NCBI GenBank assembly: GCA_963513935.1 | Contig: OY740777.1 | Coordinates: 16,479,092 to 16,543,091 of the forward strand | Direction: 5' to 3' | From: Aphrophora alni | Taxonomy: Eukaryota; Arthropoda; Insecta; Hemiptera; Aphrophoridae | DNA length: 64,000 nucleotides | Shown: piece by piece, positions 41,963-56,500 of the stretch | Numbering within the stretch: the first letter of the stretch is position 1 | Layout of the letters: each line of letters begins with the position of its first letter | Notes under the pieces: generated by a model | What the model was told of the DNA's origin: nothing | The model's input: only the letters and a program-made list of their open reading frames with translations | Database searches by the model: none | Program-made: the position numbers and the translations under genes

Positions 41963-43547
41963 CTGGAAAACAAATTTAACAGTATAAAAATAATTAGATT
42001 AGAGGAAAGAATCATACAGGAAAGGAAATTTTTAAGAAGAATATAGTCAGAGAAAGGTAGGAGGATTTAGTGATAAGATTAAATCATAAGAATGAGAAAG
42101 TGTACTGTAGGGCGACAAAATAGAATGGAGGCGTAAGTCCTCATGTATGATGATGTAAAATAGGCAGATATACATAAATCAGTTCTTAGATTTAAAAAAA
42201 TCGTTCAAACCTAATAAAAATTATTATTATTAACCTAATAATATAAAATTAGTCTATACTCTCTCTTCCGTTACATGACTGGCATTCTATTATCTTAATT
42301 CTACAAAAAAGTCTAGATTACTCCTTACTGAAGTGTAGCCTACTTTAAGTCATACAACATAAAGGAGCATTCTACCATTTACTGTACAGTAAATATAGTG
42401 GGAAGATTTTGTGTTCCTCCAGATTATGTATAGTTGACATAATTAGCATACATTGAGGTCTGAAATAACACTCTGTCCTCCTTTCTTCACTGCCCAGAGA
42501 AAGAAATGACATACAACCTGAGGTTGTTTGAGTAACTGGTGATAACGGAGATTTTCATCACAGTTCCAGAGTGTCTGTCTGAGCTTCCTGATGCAACATA
42601 TGACCAGAACAGCTCCCAGTAGCTTCAAAAGCCATTGGACAATGATGTTCTCAGTACCAAGAGATTTAGAAGAAAACCATAAAATAAAATTAATGAGCAT
42701 GAAGTCCTCTCAAACTAATATATTCCTTAATAAAACGAACTATTAACTTGAAGAAGCCTGAATGAGCCACACTTTACATCCCTGTCATGTCAAAGATCAT
42801 ATTTTTCCACTTCCACTAGAAAGAATCAGCGGCTATGGAAGAGTCAGTATTACCTAATACAGAGTCTGTGTAAATTACGTTGTCAATCCTATGAACAAAT
42901 TTATAATAATTGTCCTTGTATAATTCTGGTCATTAGTGGTCTCACCAGGTTGGTCCCTAACAGTTCCAAGATGAAGGTGATCTTTAGAAACCATGCTGCT
43001 TCTTAAAAAGGTTGACGACAAAGATTTGCCCTAAAAAAACTATCTCAATTTAGATTAGTGTTTTATCGCTCAAGGGAAAGTATGGTAATTCTGTAATTCT
43101 ATGGTAACTCTTGATTCTATTCATACGATCTCATGTATATCAAGATGAAGAGCAACAACTAGATCAGAATATAGGACCATTAAGTGAACCTAGCCTAAGA
43201 TTTTCTAGATGCCACAATTTACACTGTATATTACACGTAATTTGATAATTATTTTTTAATAATTAAGTCTCGTACACAAAAGAATGAATATTGAGGCATC
43301 TAAAGAGGTTATGTTAACTTGGTTTTATTATGTAATAACTATTTGAGTAAAATGTTATTGTTTTCCAATGCTAAATAATGGTTGTTATAATGTTTTGCAA
43401 CATTTCTTAAATGTATTATTTAAAGACGTTACATAGTCCCTTGAAACATATAAAAATAATTAGTAATTACAACTTCTTTGTTCAGAATTACCAAAAGTAT
43501 TATAAGACAAAATTATTATAAGTTTATAAAATGTGATTGTCACTTAC
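41963..43547. other. AT-rich DNA, possible intron of the - strand gene
   Basis: No other exon recognised. The 85-codon - strand frame at 42443-42700 has no motif I know and no consensus splice sites. Confidence 0.3.
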
Positions 43548-43709
43548 TTGCTTTATTCCAAGGTACATAAATGCACTCCATGTGCTGGCACTACACTGCA
43601 CTTCACTTATAGGTCTACCACTTAAAAAAGAACCTCGCACAGGTTTTGTCTCGCTGGTGGGAGACAAGAACTGTGGTGGGAGAGGGAGAGCCTGAGTTAG
43701 GCCAGACAT
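43548..43709 (-). CDS. Possible upstream exon of the same unidentified gene
   Basis: Starting from an ATG at 43709, 54 codons read MSGLTQALPLPPQFLSPTSE and go on to SEVQCSASTWSAFMYLGIKQ, ending at a consensus donor GTAAGTG. Joined to 41962-41885 it would give a 79-residue protein. Acceptor-like CCACCACAG and CCCACCAG sites lie inside, so the true exon might start later. The SEVQCSA.WSA part is repeated upstream in the same frame (43713-43795), interrupted by a TGA, which makes a repeat origin possible. Confidence 0.35.
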
Positions 43710-43712
43710 ACC

Positions 43713-43800
43713 CGCACTTCACTGCACTTCACTTAATGCGCTCCATGCGCTGCACTGCACTTCACCTAATGCGCTCCATGCGCTGCACTGCACTTTATTC
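43713..43800. repeat. Tandem repeat (about 36-40 bp) copying part of the adjacent possible exon
   Basis: Two clear copies and one partial copy of GCACTTCAC(C/T)TAATGCGCTC followed by CATGCGCTGCACT. A diverged relative lies in the possible exon at 43565-43612. On the - strand they read EVQCSAWSAL twice in frame. Confidence 0.75.
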
Positions 43801-44409
43801 CAATGGTTTGGTTGATACTGAAGAATTATCCAAATTCTTACCTAGAAACAAATATTTTAATTTGATAAAATTTTATAACATATGAATTAATATTGGTATA
43901 AATTCATTCTAGAAGTCAATTTCACATAATGTCTAGTGATAAGCATTTTTAGTGAGACATACATATTAATTAATAAAAAAATTGGAATACAATTAATAAA
44001 AAAATTTGTGTTCCATTGTAAGTTAAAAAATAAAGATTTTTTTTTATTGTATGTTCAAATAATAAATTGTTTGGCTAGTTAATTACATATGTTATTTACA
44101 TATAGTTAAATACATCAAATAGATATATACATTTTTATGCGCAAGTGGAAGTTCTTTCACTGACCATATTGTTCTTAAACATTTCATTTTCAAATATTCA
44201 TTATTATTAAGGTGCTCGGGTATTATTTCATTTAAAATAAATCAAAGTTATTATCAGAATTCAGAAGCCGATTTCTTCCAAAAGGCACTTCCAAAGAGAG
44301 AGAAAGCAATTGCAAGTTTTCATAAGTAGTTGTTTATACAGGTTGTTTTGCATCTCTTGGTCAAACTGAATTACCAACATTACCAACGAGGTCCTATAGT
44401 AAAAACACA

Positions 44410-44480
44410 CTAAAATAGATGAGATGGTTGGAACATATCCTTAGAAAGCTCAATAATGACATCACCCATAAAACATTAGA
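44410..44480 (+). pseudogene. RTE-type LINE C-terminal scrap next to the satellite
   Basis: The + strand reads MRWLEHILRKLNNDITHKTL after a stop, like the (L)RWLGHVxRM....P..xLE phrase common at the end of many LINE ORF2 proteins. Too short for certainty; it abuts the left end of the 61-bp array. Confidence 0.35.
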
Positions 44481-44509
44481 AAGGTACAATGTTATTATTT
44501 ATTGTCACT

Positions 44510-47500
44510 AAAGGGAGGATTTATTATTTAGGTGTATCAGGGTAAAATGGACTTTAGAAGAATCATCACTGAAGGGAGGATTTATTATTTAGGTGTATCA
44601 GGGTAAAATGGACTTTAGAAGAATCGTCACTGAAGGGAGGATTTATTATTTAGGTGTATCAGGGTAAAATGGACTTTAGAAGAATCATCACTGAAGGGAG
44701 GATTTATTATTTAGGTGTATCAGGGTAAAATGGACTTTAGAAGAATCATCACTGGAGGGAGGATTTATTATTTAGGTGTATCAGGGTAAAATGGACTTTA
44801 GAAGAATCATCACTGGAGGGAGGATTTATTATTTAGGTGTATCAGGGTAAAATGGACTTTAGAAGAATCATCACTGAAGGGAGGATTTATTATTTAGGTG
44901 TATCAGGGTAAAATGGACTTTAGAAGAATCATCACTGAAGGGAGGATTTATTATTTAGGTGTATCAGGGTAAAATGGACTTTAGAAGAATCATCACTGAA
45001 GGGAGGATTTATTATTTAGGTGTATCAGGGTAAAATGGACTTTAGAAGAATCATCACTGGAGGGAGGATTTATTATTTAGGTGTATCAGGGTAAAATGGA
45101 CTTTAGAAGAATCGTCACTGAAGGGAGGATTTATTATTTAGGTGTATCAGGGTAAAATGGACTTTAGAAGAATCATCACTGAAGGGAGGATTTATTATTT
45201 AGGTGTATCAGGGTAAAATGGACTTTAGAAGAATCATCACTGGAGGGAGGATTTATTATTTAGGTGTATCAGGGTAAAATGGACTTTAGAAGAATCATCA
45301 CTGGAGGGAGGATTTATTATTTAGGTGTATCAGGGTAAAATGGACTTAAGAAGAATCATCACTGAAGGGAGGATTTATTATTTAGGTGTATCAGGGTAAA
45401 ATGGACTTTAGAAGAATCATCACTGAAGGGAGGATTTATTATTTAGGTGTATCAGGGTAAAATGGACTTAAGAAGAATCATCACTGAAGGGAGGATTTAT
45501 TATTTAGGTGTATCAGGGTAAAATGGACTTTAGAAGAATCATCACTGAAGGGAGGATTTATTATTTAGGTGTATCAGGGTAAAATGGACTTTAGAAGAAT
45601 CGTCACTGAAGGGAGGATTTATTATTTAGGTGTATCAGGGTAAAATGGACTTTAGAAGAATCATCACTGGAGGGAGGATTTATTATTTAGGTGTATCAGG
45701 GTAAAATGGACTTTAGAAGAATCATCACTGGAGGGAGGATTTATTATTTAGGTGTATCAGGGTAAAATGGACTTAAGAAGAATCATCACTGAAGGGAGGA
45801 TTTATTATTTAGGTGTATCAGGGTAAAATGGACTTTAGAAGAATCATCACTGAAGGGAGGATTTATTATTTAGGTGTATCAGGGTAAAATGGACTTAAGA
45901 AGAATCATCACTGAAGGGAGGATTTATTATTTAGGTGTATCAGGGTAAAATGGACTTTAGAAGAATCATCACTGAAGGGAGGATTTATTATTTAGGTGTA
46001 TCAGGGTAAAATGGACTTTAGAAGAATCATCACTGAAGGGAGGATTTATTATTTAGGTGTATCAGGGTAAAATGGACTTAAGAAGAATCATCACTGAAGG
46101 GAGGATTTATTATTTAGGTGTATCAGGGTAAAATGGACTTAAGAAGAATCATCACTGAAGGGAGGATTTATTATTTAGGTGTATCAGGGTAAAATGGACT
46201 TTAGAAGAATCATCACTGAAGGGAGGATTTATTATTTAGGTGTATCAGGGTAAAATGGACTTAAGAAGAATCATCACTGAAGGGAGGATTTATTATTTAG
46301 GTGTATCAGGGTAAAATGGACTTTAGAAGAATCATCACTGAAGGGAGGATTTATTATTTAGGTGTATCAGGGTAAAATGGACTTTAGAAGAATCATCACT
46401 GAAGGGAGGATTTATTATTTAGGTGTATCAGGGTAAAATGGACTTAAGAAGAATCATCACTGAAGGGAGGATTTATTATTTAGGTGTATCAGGGTAAAAT
46501 GGACTTAAGAAGAATCATCACTGAAGGGAGGATTTATTATTTAGGTGTATCAGGGTAAAATGGACTTTAGAAGAATCATCACTGAAGGGAGGATTTATTA
46601 TTTAGGTGTATCAGGGTAAAATGGACTTTAGAAGAATCATCACTGAAGGGAGGATTTATTATTTAGGTGTATCAGGGTAAAATGGACTTTAGAAGAATCA
46701 TCACTAAAGGGAGGATTTATTATTTAGGTGTATCAGGGTAAAATGGACTTTAGAAGAATCATCACTGAAGGGAGGATTTATTATTTAGGTGTATCAGGGT
46801 AAAATGGACTTTAGAAGAATCATCACTGAAGGGAGGATTTATTATTTAGGTGTATCAGGGTAAAATGGACTTTAGAAGAATCATCACTGAAGGGAGGATT
46901 TATTATTTAGGTGTATCAGGGTAAAATGGACTTAAGAAGAATCATCACTGAAGGGAGGATTTATTATTTAGGTGTATCAGGGTAAAATGGACTTTAGAAG
47001 AATCATCACTGAAGGGAGGATTTATTATTTAGGTGTATCAGGGTAAAATGGACTTTAGAAGAATCATCACTGAAGGGAGGATTTATTATTTAGGTGTATC
47101 AGGGTAAAATGGACTTTAGAAGAATCGTCACTGAAGGGAGGATTTATTATTTAGGTGTATCAGGGTAAAATGGACTTTAGAAGAATCATCACTGAAGGGA
47201 GGATTTATTATTTAGGTGTATCAGGGTAAAATGGACTTAAGAAGAATCATCACTGAAGGGAGGATTTATTATTTAGGTGTATCAGGGTAAAATGGACTTT
47301 AGAAGAATCATCACTGAAGGGAGGATTTATTATTTAGGTGTATCAGGGTAAAATGGACTTTAGAAGAATCATCACTGGAGGGAGGATTTATTATTTAGGT
47401 GTATCAGGGTAAAATGGACTTTAGAAGAATCATCACTGAAGGGAGGATTTATTATTTAGGTGTATCAGGGTAAAATGGACTTTAGAAGAATCATCACTGG

Positions 47501-50500
47501 AGGGAGGATTTATTATTTAGGTGTATCAGGGTAAAATGGACTTTAGAAGAATCATCACTGAAGGGAGGATTTATTATTTAGGTGTATCAGGGTAAAATGG
47601 ACTTTAGAAGAATCATCACTAAAGGGAGGATTTATTATTTAGGTGTATCAGGGTAAAATGGACTTTAGAAGAATCATCACTGAAGGGAGGATTTATTATT
47701 TAGGTGTATCAGGGTAAAATGGACTTTAGAAGAATCATCACTGGAGGGAGGATTTATTATTTAGGTGTATCAGGGTAAAATGGACTTTAGAAGAATCATC
47801 ACTGAAGGGAGGATTTATTATTTAGGTGTATCAGGGTAAAATGGACTTTAGAAGAATCATCACTGAAGGGAGGATTTATTATTTAGGTGTATCAGGGTAA
47901 AATGGACTTTAGAAGAATCATCACTGAAGGGAGGATTTATTATTTAGGTGTATCAGGGTAAAATGGACTTTAGAAGAATCATCACTGGAGGGAGGATTTA
48001 TTATTTAGGTGTATCAGGGTAAAATGGACTTTAGAAGAATCATCACTGAAGGGAGGATTTATTATTTAGGTGTATCAGGGTAAAATGGACTTTAGAAGAA
48101 TCATCACTGAAGGGAGGATTTATTATTTAGGTGTATCAGGGTAAAATGGACTTTAGAAGAATCATCACTGAAGGGAGGATTTATTATTTAGGTGTATCAG
48201 GGTAAAATGGACTTTAGAAGAATCATCACTGAAGGGAGGATTTATTATTTAGGTGTATCAGGGTAAAATGGACTTTAGAAGAATCATCACTGAAGGGAGG
48301 ATTTATTATTTAGGTGTATCAGGGTAAAATGGACTTTAGAAGAATCATCACTAAAGGGAGGATTTATTATTTAGGTGTATCAGGGTAAAATGGACTTAAG
48401 AAGAATCATCACTAAAGGGAGGATTTATTATTTAGGTGTATCAGGGTAAAATGGACTTTAGAAGAATCATCACTGAAGGGAGGATTTATTATTTAGGTGT
48501 ATCAGGGTAAAATGGACTTTAGAAGAATCATCACTGAAGGGAGGATTTATTATTTAGGTGTATCAGGGTAAAATGGACTTAAGAAGAATCATCACTGAAG
48601 GGAGGATTTATTATTTAGGTGTATCAGGGTAAAATGGACTTTAGAAGAATCATCACTGAAGGGAGGATTTATTATTTAGGTGTATCAGGGTAAAATGGAC
48701 TTAAGAAGAATCATCACTGAAGGGAGGATTTATTATTTAGGTGTATCAGGGTAAAATGGACTTAAGAAGAATCATCACTGAAGGGAGGATTTATTATTTA
48801 GGTGTATCAGGGTAAAATGGACTTAAGAAGAATCATCACTGAAGGGAGGATTTATTATTTAGGTGTATCAGGGTAAAATGGACTTTAGAAGAATCATCAC
48901 TGAAGGGAGGATTTATTATTTAGGTGTATCAGGGTAAAATGGACTTTAGAAGAATCATCACTGAAGGGAGGATTTATTATTTAGGTGTATCAGGGTAAAA
49001 TGGACTTAAGAAGAATCATCACTGAAGGGAGGATTTATTATTTAGGTGTATCAGGGTAAAATGGACTTAAGAAGAATCATCACTGAAGGGAGGATTTATT
49101 ATTTAGGTGTATCAGGGTAAAATGGACTTAAGAAGAATCATCACTGAAGGGAGGATTTATTATTTAGGTGTATCAGGGTAAAATGGACTTTAGAAGAATC
49201 ATCACTGAAGGGAGGATTTATTATTTAGGTGTATCAGGGTAAAATGGACTTTAGAAGAATCATCACTGAAGGGAGGATTTATTATTTAGGTGTATCAGGG
49301 TAAAATGGACTTAAGAAGAATCATCACTGAAGGAGGATTTATTATTTAGGTGTATCAGGGTAAAATGGACTTAAGAAGAATCATCACTGAAGGGAGGATT
49401 TATTATTTAGGTGTATCAGGGTAAAATGGACTTAAGAAGAATCATCACTGAAGGGAGGATTTATTATTTAGGTGTATCAGGGTAAAATGGAACTTAAGAA
49501 GAATCATCACTGAAGGGAGGATTTATTATTTAGGTGTATCAGGGTAAAATGGACTTTAGAAGAATCATCACTGAAGGGAGGATTTATTATTTAGGTGTAT
49601 CAGGGTAAAATGGACTTTAGAAGAATCATCACTGAAGGGAGGATTTATTATTTAGGTGTATCAGGGTAAAATGGACTTTAAGAAGAATCATCACTGAAGG
49701 GAGGATTTATTATTTAGGTGTATCAGGGTAAAATGGACTTTAGAAGAATCATCACTGAAGGGAGGATTTATTATTTAGGTGTATCAGGGTAAAATGGACT
49801 TTGGAAGAATCATCACTGAAGGGAGGATTTATTATTTAGGTGTATCAGGGTAAAATGGACTTTAGAAGAATCATCACTGAAGGGAGGATTTATTATTTAG
49901 GTGTATCAGGGTAAAATGGACTTTAGAAGAATCATCACTGAAGGGAGGATTTATTATTTAGGTGTATCAGGGTAAAATGGACTTTAGAAGAATCATCACT
50001 GAAGGGAGGATTTATTATTTAGGTGTATCAGGGTAAAATGGACTTTTAGAAGAATCATCACTGAAGGGAGGATTTATTATTTAGGTGTATCAGGGTAAAA
50101 TGGACTTTAGAAGAATCATCACTGAAGGGAGGATTTATTATTTAGGTGTATCAGGGTAAAATGGACTTAAGAAGAATCATCACTGAAGGGAGGATTTATT
50201 ATTTAGGTGTATCAGGGTAAAATGGACTTAAGAAGAATCATCACTGAAGGGAGGATTTATTATTTAGGTGTATCAGGGTAAAATGGACTTTAGAAGAATC
50301 ATCACTGAAGGGAGGATTTATTATTTAGGTGTATCAGGGTAAAATGGACTTTAGAAGAATCATCACTGAAGGGAGGATTTATTATTTAGGTGTATCAGGG
50401 TAAAATGGACTTTAGAAGAATCATCACTGAAGGGAGGATTTATTATTTAGGTGTATCAGGGTAAAATGGACTTAAGAAGAATCATCACTGAAGGGAGGAT

Positions 50501-53500
50501 TTATTATTTAGGTGTATCAGGGTAAAATGGACTTTAGAAGAATCATCACTGAAGGGAGGATTTATTATTTAGGTGTATCAGGGTAAAATGGACTTTAGAA
50601 GAATCATCACTGAAGGGAGGATTTATTATTTAGGTGTATCAGGGTAAAATGGACTTTAGAAGAATCATCACTGAAGGGAGGATTTATTATTTAGGTGTAT
50701 CAGGGTAAAATGGACTTTAGAAGAATCATCACTGAAGGGAGGATTTATTATTTAGGTGTATCAGGGTAAAATGGACTTTAGAAGAATCATCACTGAAGGG
50801 AGGATTTATTATTTAGGTGTATCAGGGTAAAATGGACTTTAGAAGAATCATCACTGAAGGGAGGATTTATTATTTAGGTGTATCAGGGTAAAATGGACTT
50901 TAGAAGAATCATCACTGGAGGGAGGATTTATTATTTAGGTGTATCAGGGTAAAATGGACTTTAGAAGAATCATCACTGAAGGGAGGATTTATTATTTAGG
51001 TGTATCAGGGTAAAATGGACTTTAGAAGAATCATCACTGAAGGGAGGATTTATTATTTAGGTGTATCAGGGTAAAATGGACTTTAGAAGAATCATCACTG
51101 AAGGGAGGATTTATTATTTAGGTGTATCAGGGTAAAATGGACTTTAGAAGAATCATCACTGAAGGGAGGATTTATTATTTAGGTGTATCAGGGTAAAATG
51201 GACTTTAGAAGAATCATCACTGAAGGGAGGATTATTATTTAGGTGTATCAGGGTAAAATGGACTTAAGAAGAATCATCACTGAAGGGAGGATTTATTATT
51301 TAGGTGTATCAGGGTAAAATGGACTTTAGAAGAATCATCACTGAAGGGAGGATTTATTATTTAGGTGTATCAGGGTAAAATGGACTTTAGAAGAATCATC
51401 ACTGAAGGGAGGATTTATTATTTAGGTGTATCAGGGTAAAATGGACTTTAGAAGAAATCATCACTGAAGGGAGGATTTATTATTTAGGTGTATCAGGGTA
51501 AAATGGACTTTAGAAGAATCATCACTGAAGGGAGGATTTATTATTTAGGTGTATCAGGGTAAAATGGACTTTAGAAGAATCATCACTGAAGGGAGGATTT
51601 ATTATTTAGGTGTATCAGGGTAAAATGGACTTTAGAAGAATCATCACTGAAGGGAGGATTTATTATTTAGGTGTATCAGGGTAAAATGGACTTTAGAAGA
51701 ATCATCACTGGAGGGAGGATTTATTATTTAGGTGTATCAGGGTAAAATGGACTTTAGAAGAATCATCACTGAAGGGAGGATTTATTATTTAGGTGTATCA
51801 GGGTAAAATGGACTTTAGAAGAATCATCACTGAAGGGAGGATTTATTATTTAGGTGTATCAGGGTAAAATGGACTTTAGAAGAATCATCACTGAAGGGAG
51901 GATTTATTATTTAGGTGTATCAGGGTAAAATGGACTTTAGAAGAATCATCACTGAAGGGAGGATTTATTATTTAGGTGTATCAGGGTAAAATGGACTTTA
52001 GAAGAATCATCACTGAAGGGAGGATTTATTATTTAGGTGTATCAGGGTAAAATGGACTTTAGAAGAATCATCACTGAAGGGAGGATTTATTATTTAGGTG
52101 TATCAGGGTAAAATGGACTTTAGAAGAATCATCACTGGAGGGAGGATTTATTATTTAGGTGTATCAGGGTAAAATGGACTTTAGAAGAATCATCACTGAA
52201 GGGAGGATTTATTATTTAGGTGTATCAGGGTAAAATGGACTTTAGAAGAATCATCACTGAAGGGAGGATTTATTATTTAGGTGTATCAGGGTAAAATGGA
52301 CTTTAGAAGAATCATCACTGAAGGGAGGATTTATTATTTAGGTGTATCAGGGTAAAATGGACTTAAGAAGAATCATCACTGAAGGGAGGATTTATTATTT
52401 AGGTGTATCAGGGTAAAATGGACTTAAGAAGAATCATCACTGAAGGGAGGATTTATTATTTAGGTGTATCAGGGTAAAATGGACTTTAGAAGAATCATCA
52501 CTGAAGGGAGGATTTATTATTTAGGTGTATCAGGGTAAAATGGACTTTAGAAGAATCATCACTGAAGGGAGGATTTATTATTTAGGTGTATCAGGGTAAA
52601 ATGGACTTTAGAAGAATCATCACTGAAGGGAGGATTTATTATTTAGGTGTATCAGGGTAAAATGGACTTAAGAAGAATCATCACTGAAGGGAGGATTTAT
52701 TATTTAGGTGTATCAGGGTAAAATGGACTTTAGAAGAATCATCCAAAAAAAAACTGAAGGGAGGATTTATTATTTAGGTGTATCAGGGTAAAATGGACTT
52801 TAGAAGAATCATCACTGAAGGGAGGATTTATTATTTAGGTGTATCAGGGTAAAATGGACTTTAGAAGAATCATCACTGAAGGGAGGATTTATTATTTAGG
52901 TGTATCAGGGTAAAATGGACTTTAGAAGAATCATCACTGAAGGGAGGATTTATTATTTAGGTGTATCAGGGTAAAATGGACTTTAGAAGAATCATCACTG
53001 AAGGGAGGATTATTATTTAGGTGTATCAGGGTAAAATGGACTTTAGAAGAATCATCACTGAAGGGAGGATTTATTATTTAGGTGTATCAGGGTAAAATGG
53101 ACTTTAGAAGAATCATCACTAAAGGGAGGATTTATTATTTAGGTGTATCAGGGTAAAATGGACTTTAGAAGAATCATCACTAAAGGGAGGATTTATTATT
53201 TAGGTGTATCAGGGTAAAATGGACTTTAGAAGAATCATCACTGAAGGGAGGATTTATTATTTAGGTGTATCAGGGTAAAATGGACTTAAGAAGAATCATC
53301 ACTGAAGGGAGGATTTATTATTTAGGTGTATCAGGGTAAAATGGACTTTAGAAGAATCATCACTGAAGGGAGGATTTATTATTTAGGTGTATCAGGGTAA
53401 AATGGACTTTAGAAGAATCATCACTGAAGGGAGGATTTATTATTTAGGTGTATCAGGGTAAAATGGACTTTAGAAGAATCATCACTGAAGGGAGGATTTA

Positions 53501-56500
53501 TTATTTAGGTGTATCAGGGTAAAATGGACTTTAGAAGAATCATCACTGAAGGGAGGATTTATTATTTAGGTGTATCAGGGTAAAATGGACTTTAGAAGAA
53601 TCATCACTAAAGGGAGGATTTATTATTTAGGTGTATCAGGGTAAAATGGACTTTAGAAGAATCATCACTGAAGGGAGGATTTATTATTTAGGTGTATCAG
53701 GGTAAAATGGACTTTAGAAGAATCATCACTGAAGGGAGGATTTATTATTTAGTGTATCAGGGTAAAATGGACTTTAGAAGAATCATCACTAAAGGGAGGA
53801 TTTATTATTTAGGTGTATCAGGGTAAAATGGACTTTAGAAGAATCATCACTGAAGGGAGGATTTATTATTTAGGTGTATCAGGGTAAAATGGACTTAAGA
53901 AGAATCATCACTGAAGGGAGGATTTATTATTTAGGTGTATCAGGGTAAAATGGACTTTAGAAGAATCATCACTGAAGGGAGGATTTATTATTTAGGTGTA
54001 TCAGGGTAAAATGGACTTTAGAAGAATCATCACTGAAGGGAGGATTTATTATTTAGGTGTATCAGGGTAAAATGGACTTAAGAAGAATCATCACTGAAGG
54101 GAGGATTTATTATTTAGGTGTATCAGGGTAAAATGGACTTTAGAAGAATCATCACTGAAGGGAGGATTTATTATTTAGGTGTATCAGGGTAAAATGGACT
54201 TTAGAAGAATCATCACTGAAGGGAGGATTTATTATTTAGGTGTATCAGGGTAAAATGGACTTTAGAAGAATCATCACTGAAGGGAAGGATTTATTATTTA
54301 GGTGTATCAGGGTAAAATGGACTTTAGAAGAATCATCACTGAAGGGAGGATTTATTATTTAGGTGTATCAGGGTAAAATGGACTTTAGAAGAATCATCAC
54401 TGAAGGGAGGATTTATTATTTAGGTGTATCAGGGTAAAATGGACTTTAGAAGAATCATCACTGAAGGGAGGATTTATTATTTAGGTGTATCAGGGTAAAA
54501 TGGACTTTAGAAGAATCATCACTAAAGGGAGGATTTATTATTTAGGTGTATCAGGGTAAAATGGACTTTAGAAGAATCATCACTAAAGGGGAGGATTTAT
54601 TATTTAGGTGTATCAGGGTAAAATGGACTTTAGAAGAATCATCACTGAAGGGAGGATTTATTATTTAGGTGTATCAGGGTAAAATGGACTTAAGAAGAAT
54701 CATCACTGAAGGGAGGATTTATTATTTAGGTGTATCAGGGTAAAATGGACTTTAGAAGAATCATCACTGAAGGGAGGATTTATTATTTAGGTGTATCAGG
54801 GTAAAATGGACTTTAGAAGAATCATCACTGAAGGGAGGATTTATTATTTAGGTGTATCAGGGTAAAATGGACTTTAGAAGAATCATCACTGAAGGGAGGA
54901 TTTATTATTTAGGTGTATCAGGGTAAAATGGACTTTAGAAGAATCATCACTGAAGGGAGGATTTATTATTTAGGTGTATCAGGGTAAAATGGACTTTAGA
55001 AGAATCATCACTAAAGGGAGGATTTATTATTTAGGTGTATCAGGGTAAAATGGACTTTAGAAGAATCATCACTGAAGGGAGGATTTATTATTTAGGTGTA
55101 TCAGGGTAAAATGGACTTTAGAAGAATCATCACTGAAGGGAGGATTTATTATTTAGGTGTATCAGGGTAAAATGGACTTTAGAAGAATCATCACTAAAGG
55201 GAGGATTTATTATTTAGGTGTATCAGGGTAAAATGGACTTTAGAAGAATCATCACTGAAGGGAGGATTTATTATTTAGGTGTATCAGGGTAAAATGGACT
55301 TAAGAAGAATCATCACTGAAGGGAGGATTTATTATTTAGGTGTATCAGGGTAAAATGGACTTAAGAAGAATCATCACTGAAGGGAGGATTTATTATTTAG
55401 GTGTATCAGGGTAAAATGGACTTAAGAAGAATCATCACTGAAGGGAGGATTTATTATTTAGGTGTATCAGGGTAAAATGGACTTAAGAAGAATCATCACT
55501 GAAGGGAGGATTTATTATTTAGGTGTATCAGGGTAAAATGGACTTAAGAAGAATCATCACTGAAGGGAGGATTTATTATTTAGGTGTATCAGGGTAAAAT
55601 GGACTTTAGAAGAATCATCACTGAAGGGAGGATTTATTATTTAGGTGTATCAGGGTAAAATGGACTTAAGAAGAATCATCACTGAAGGGAGGATTTATTA
55701 TTTAGGTGTATCAGGGTAAAATGGACTTAAGAAGAATCATCACTGAAGGGAGGATTTATTATTTAGGTGTATCAGGGTAAAATGGACTTAAGAAGAATCA
55801 TCACTGAAGGGAGGATTTATTATTTAGGTGTATCAGGGTAAAATGGACTTAAGAAGAATCATCACTGAAGGGAGGATTTATTATTTAGGTGTATCAGGGT
55901 AAAATGGACTTTAGAAGAATCATCACTGAAGGGAGGATTTATTATTTAGGTGTATCAGGGTAAAATGGACTTTAGAAGAATCATCACTGAAGGGAGGATT
56001 TATTATTTAGGTGTATCAGGGTAAAATGGACTTTAGAAGAATCATCACTGAAGGGAGGATTTATTATTTAGGTGTATCAGGGTAAAATGGACTTTAGAAG
56101 AATCATCACTGAAGGGAGGATTTATTATTTAGGTGTATCAGGGTAAAATGGACTTTAGAAGAATCATCACTGAAGGGAGGATTTATTATTTAGGTGTATC
56201 AGGGTAAAATGGACTTTAGAAGAATCATCACTGAAGGGAGGATTTATTATTTAGGTGTATCAGGGTAAAATGGACTTAAGAAGAATCATCACTGAAGGGA
56301 GGATTTATTATTTAGGTGTATCAGGGTAAAATGGACTTAAGAAGAATCATCACTGAAGGGAGGATTTATTATTTAGGTGTATCAGGGTAAAATGGACTTT
56401 AGAAGAATCATCACTGAAGGGAGGATTTATTATTTAGGTGTATCAGGGTAAAATGGACTTTAGAAGAATCATCACTGAAGGGAGGATTTATTATTTATGT

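Noticed and set aside
42443..42700. 85-codon - strand frame as a gene
   Set aside because: No known motif, no consensus splice sites at useful positions, and typical length for chance in this window.
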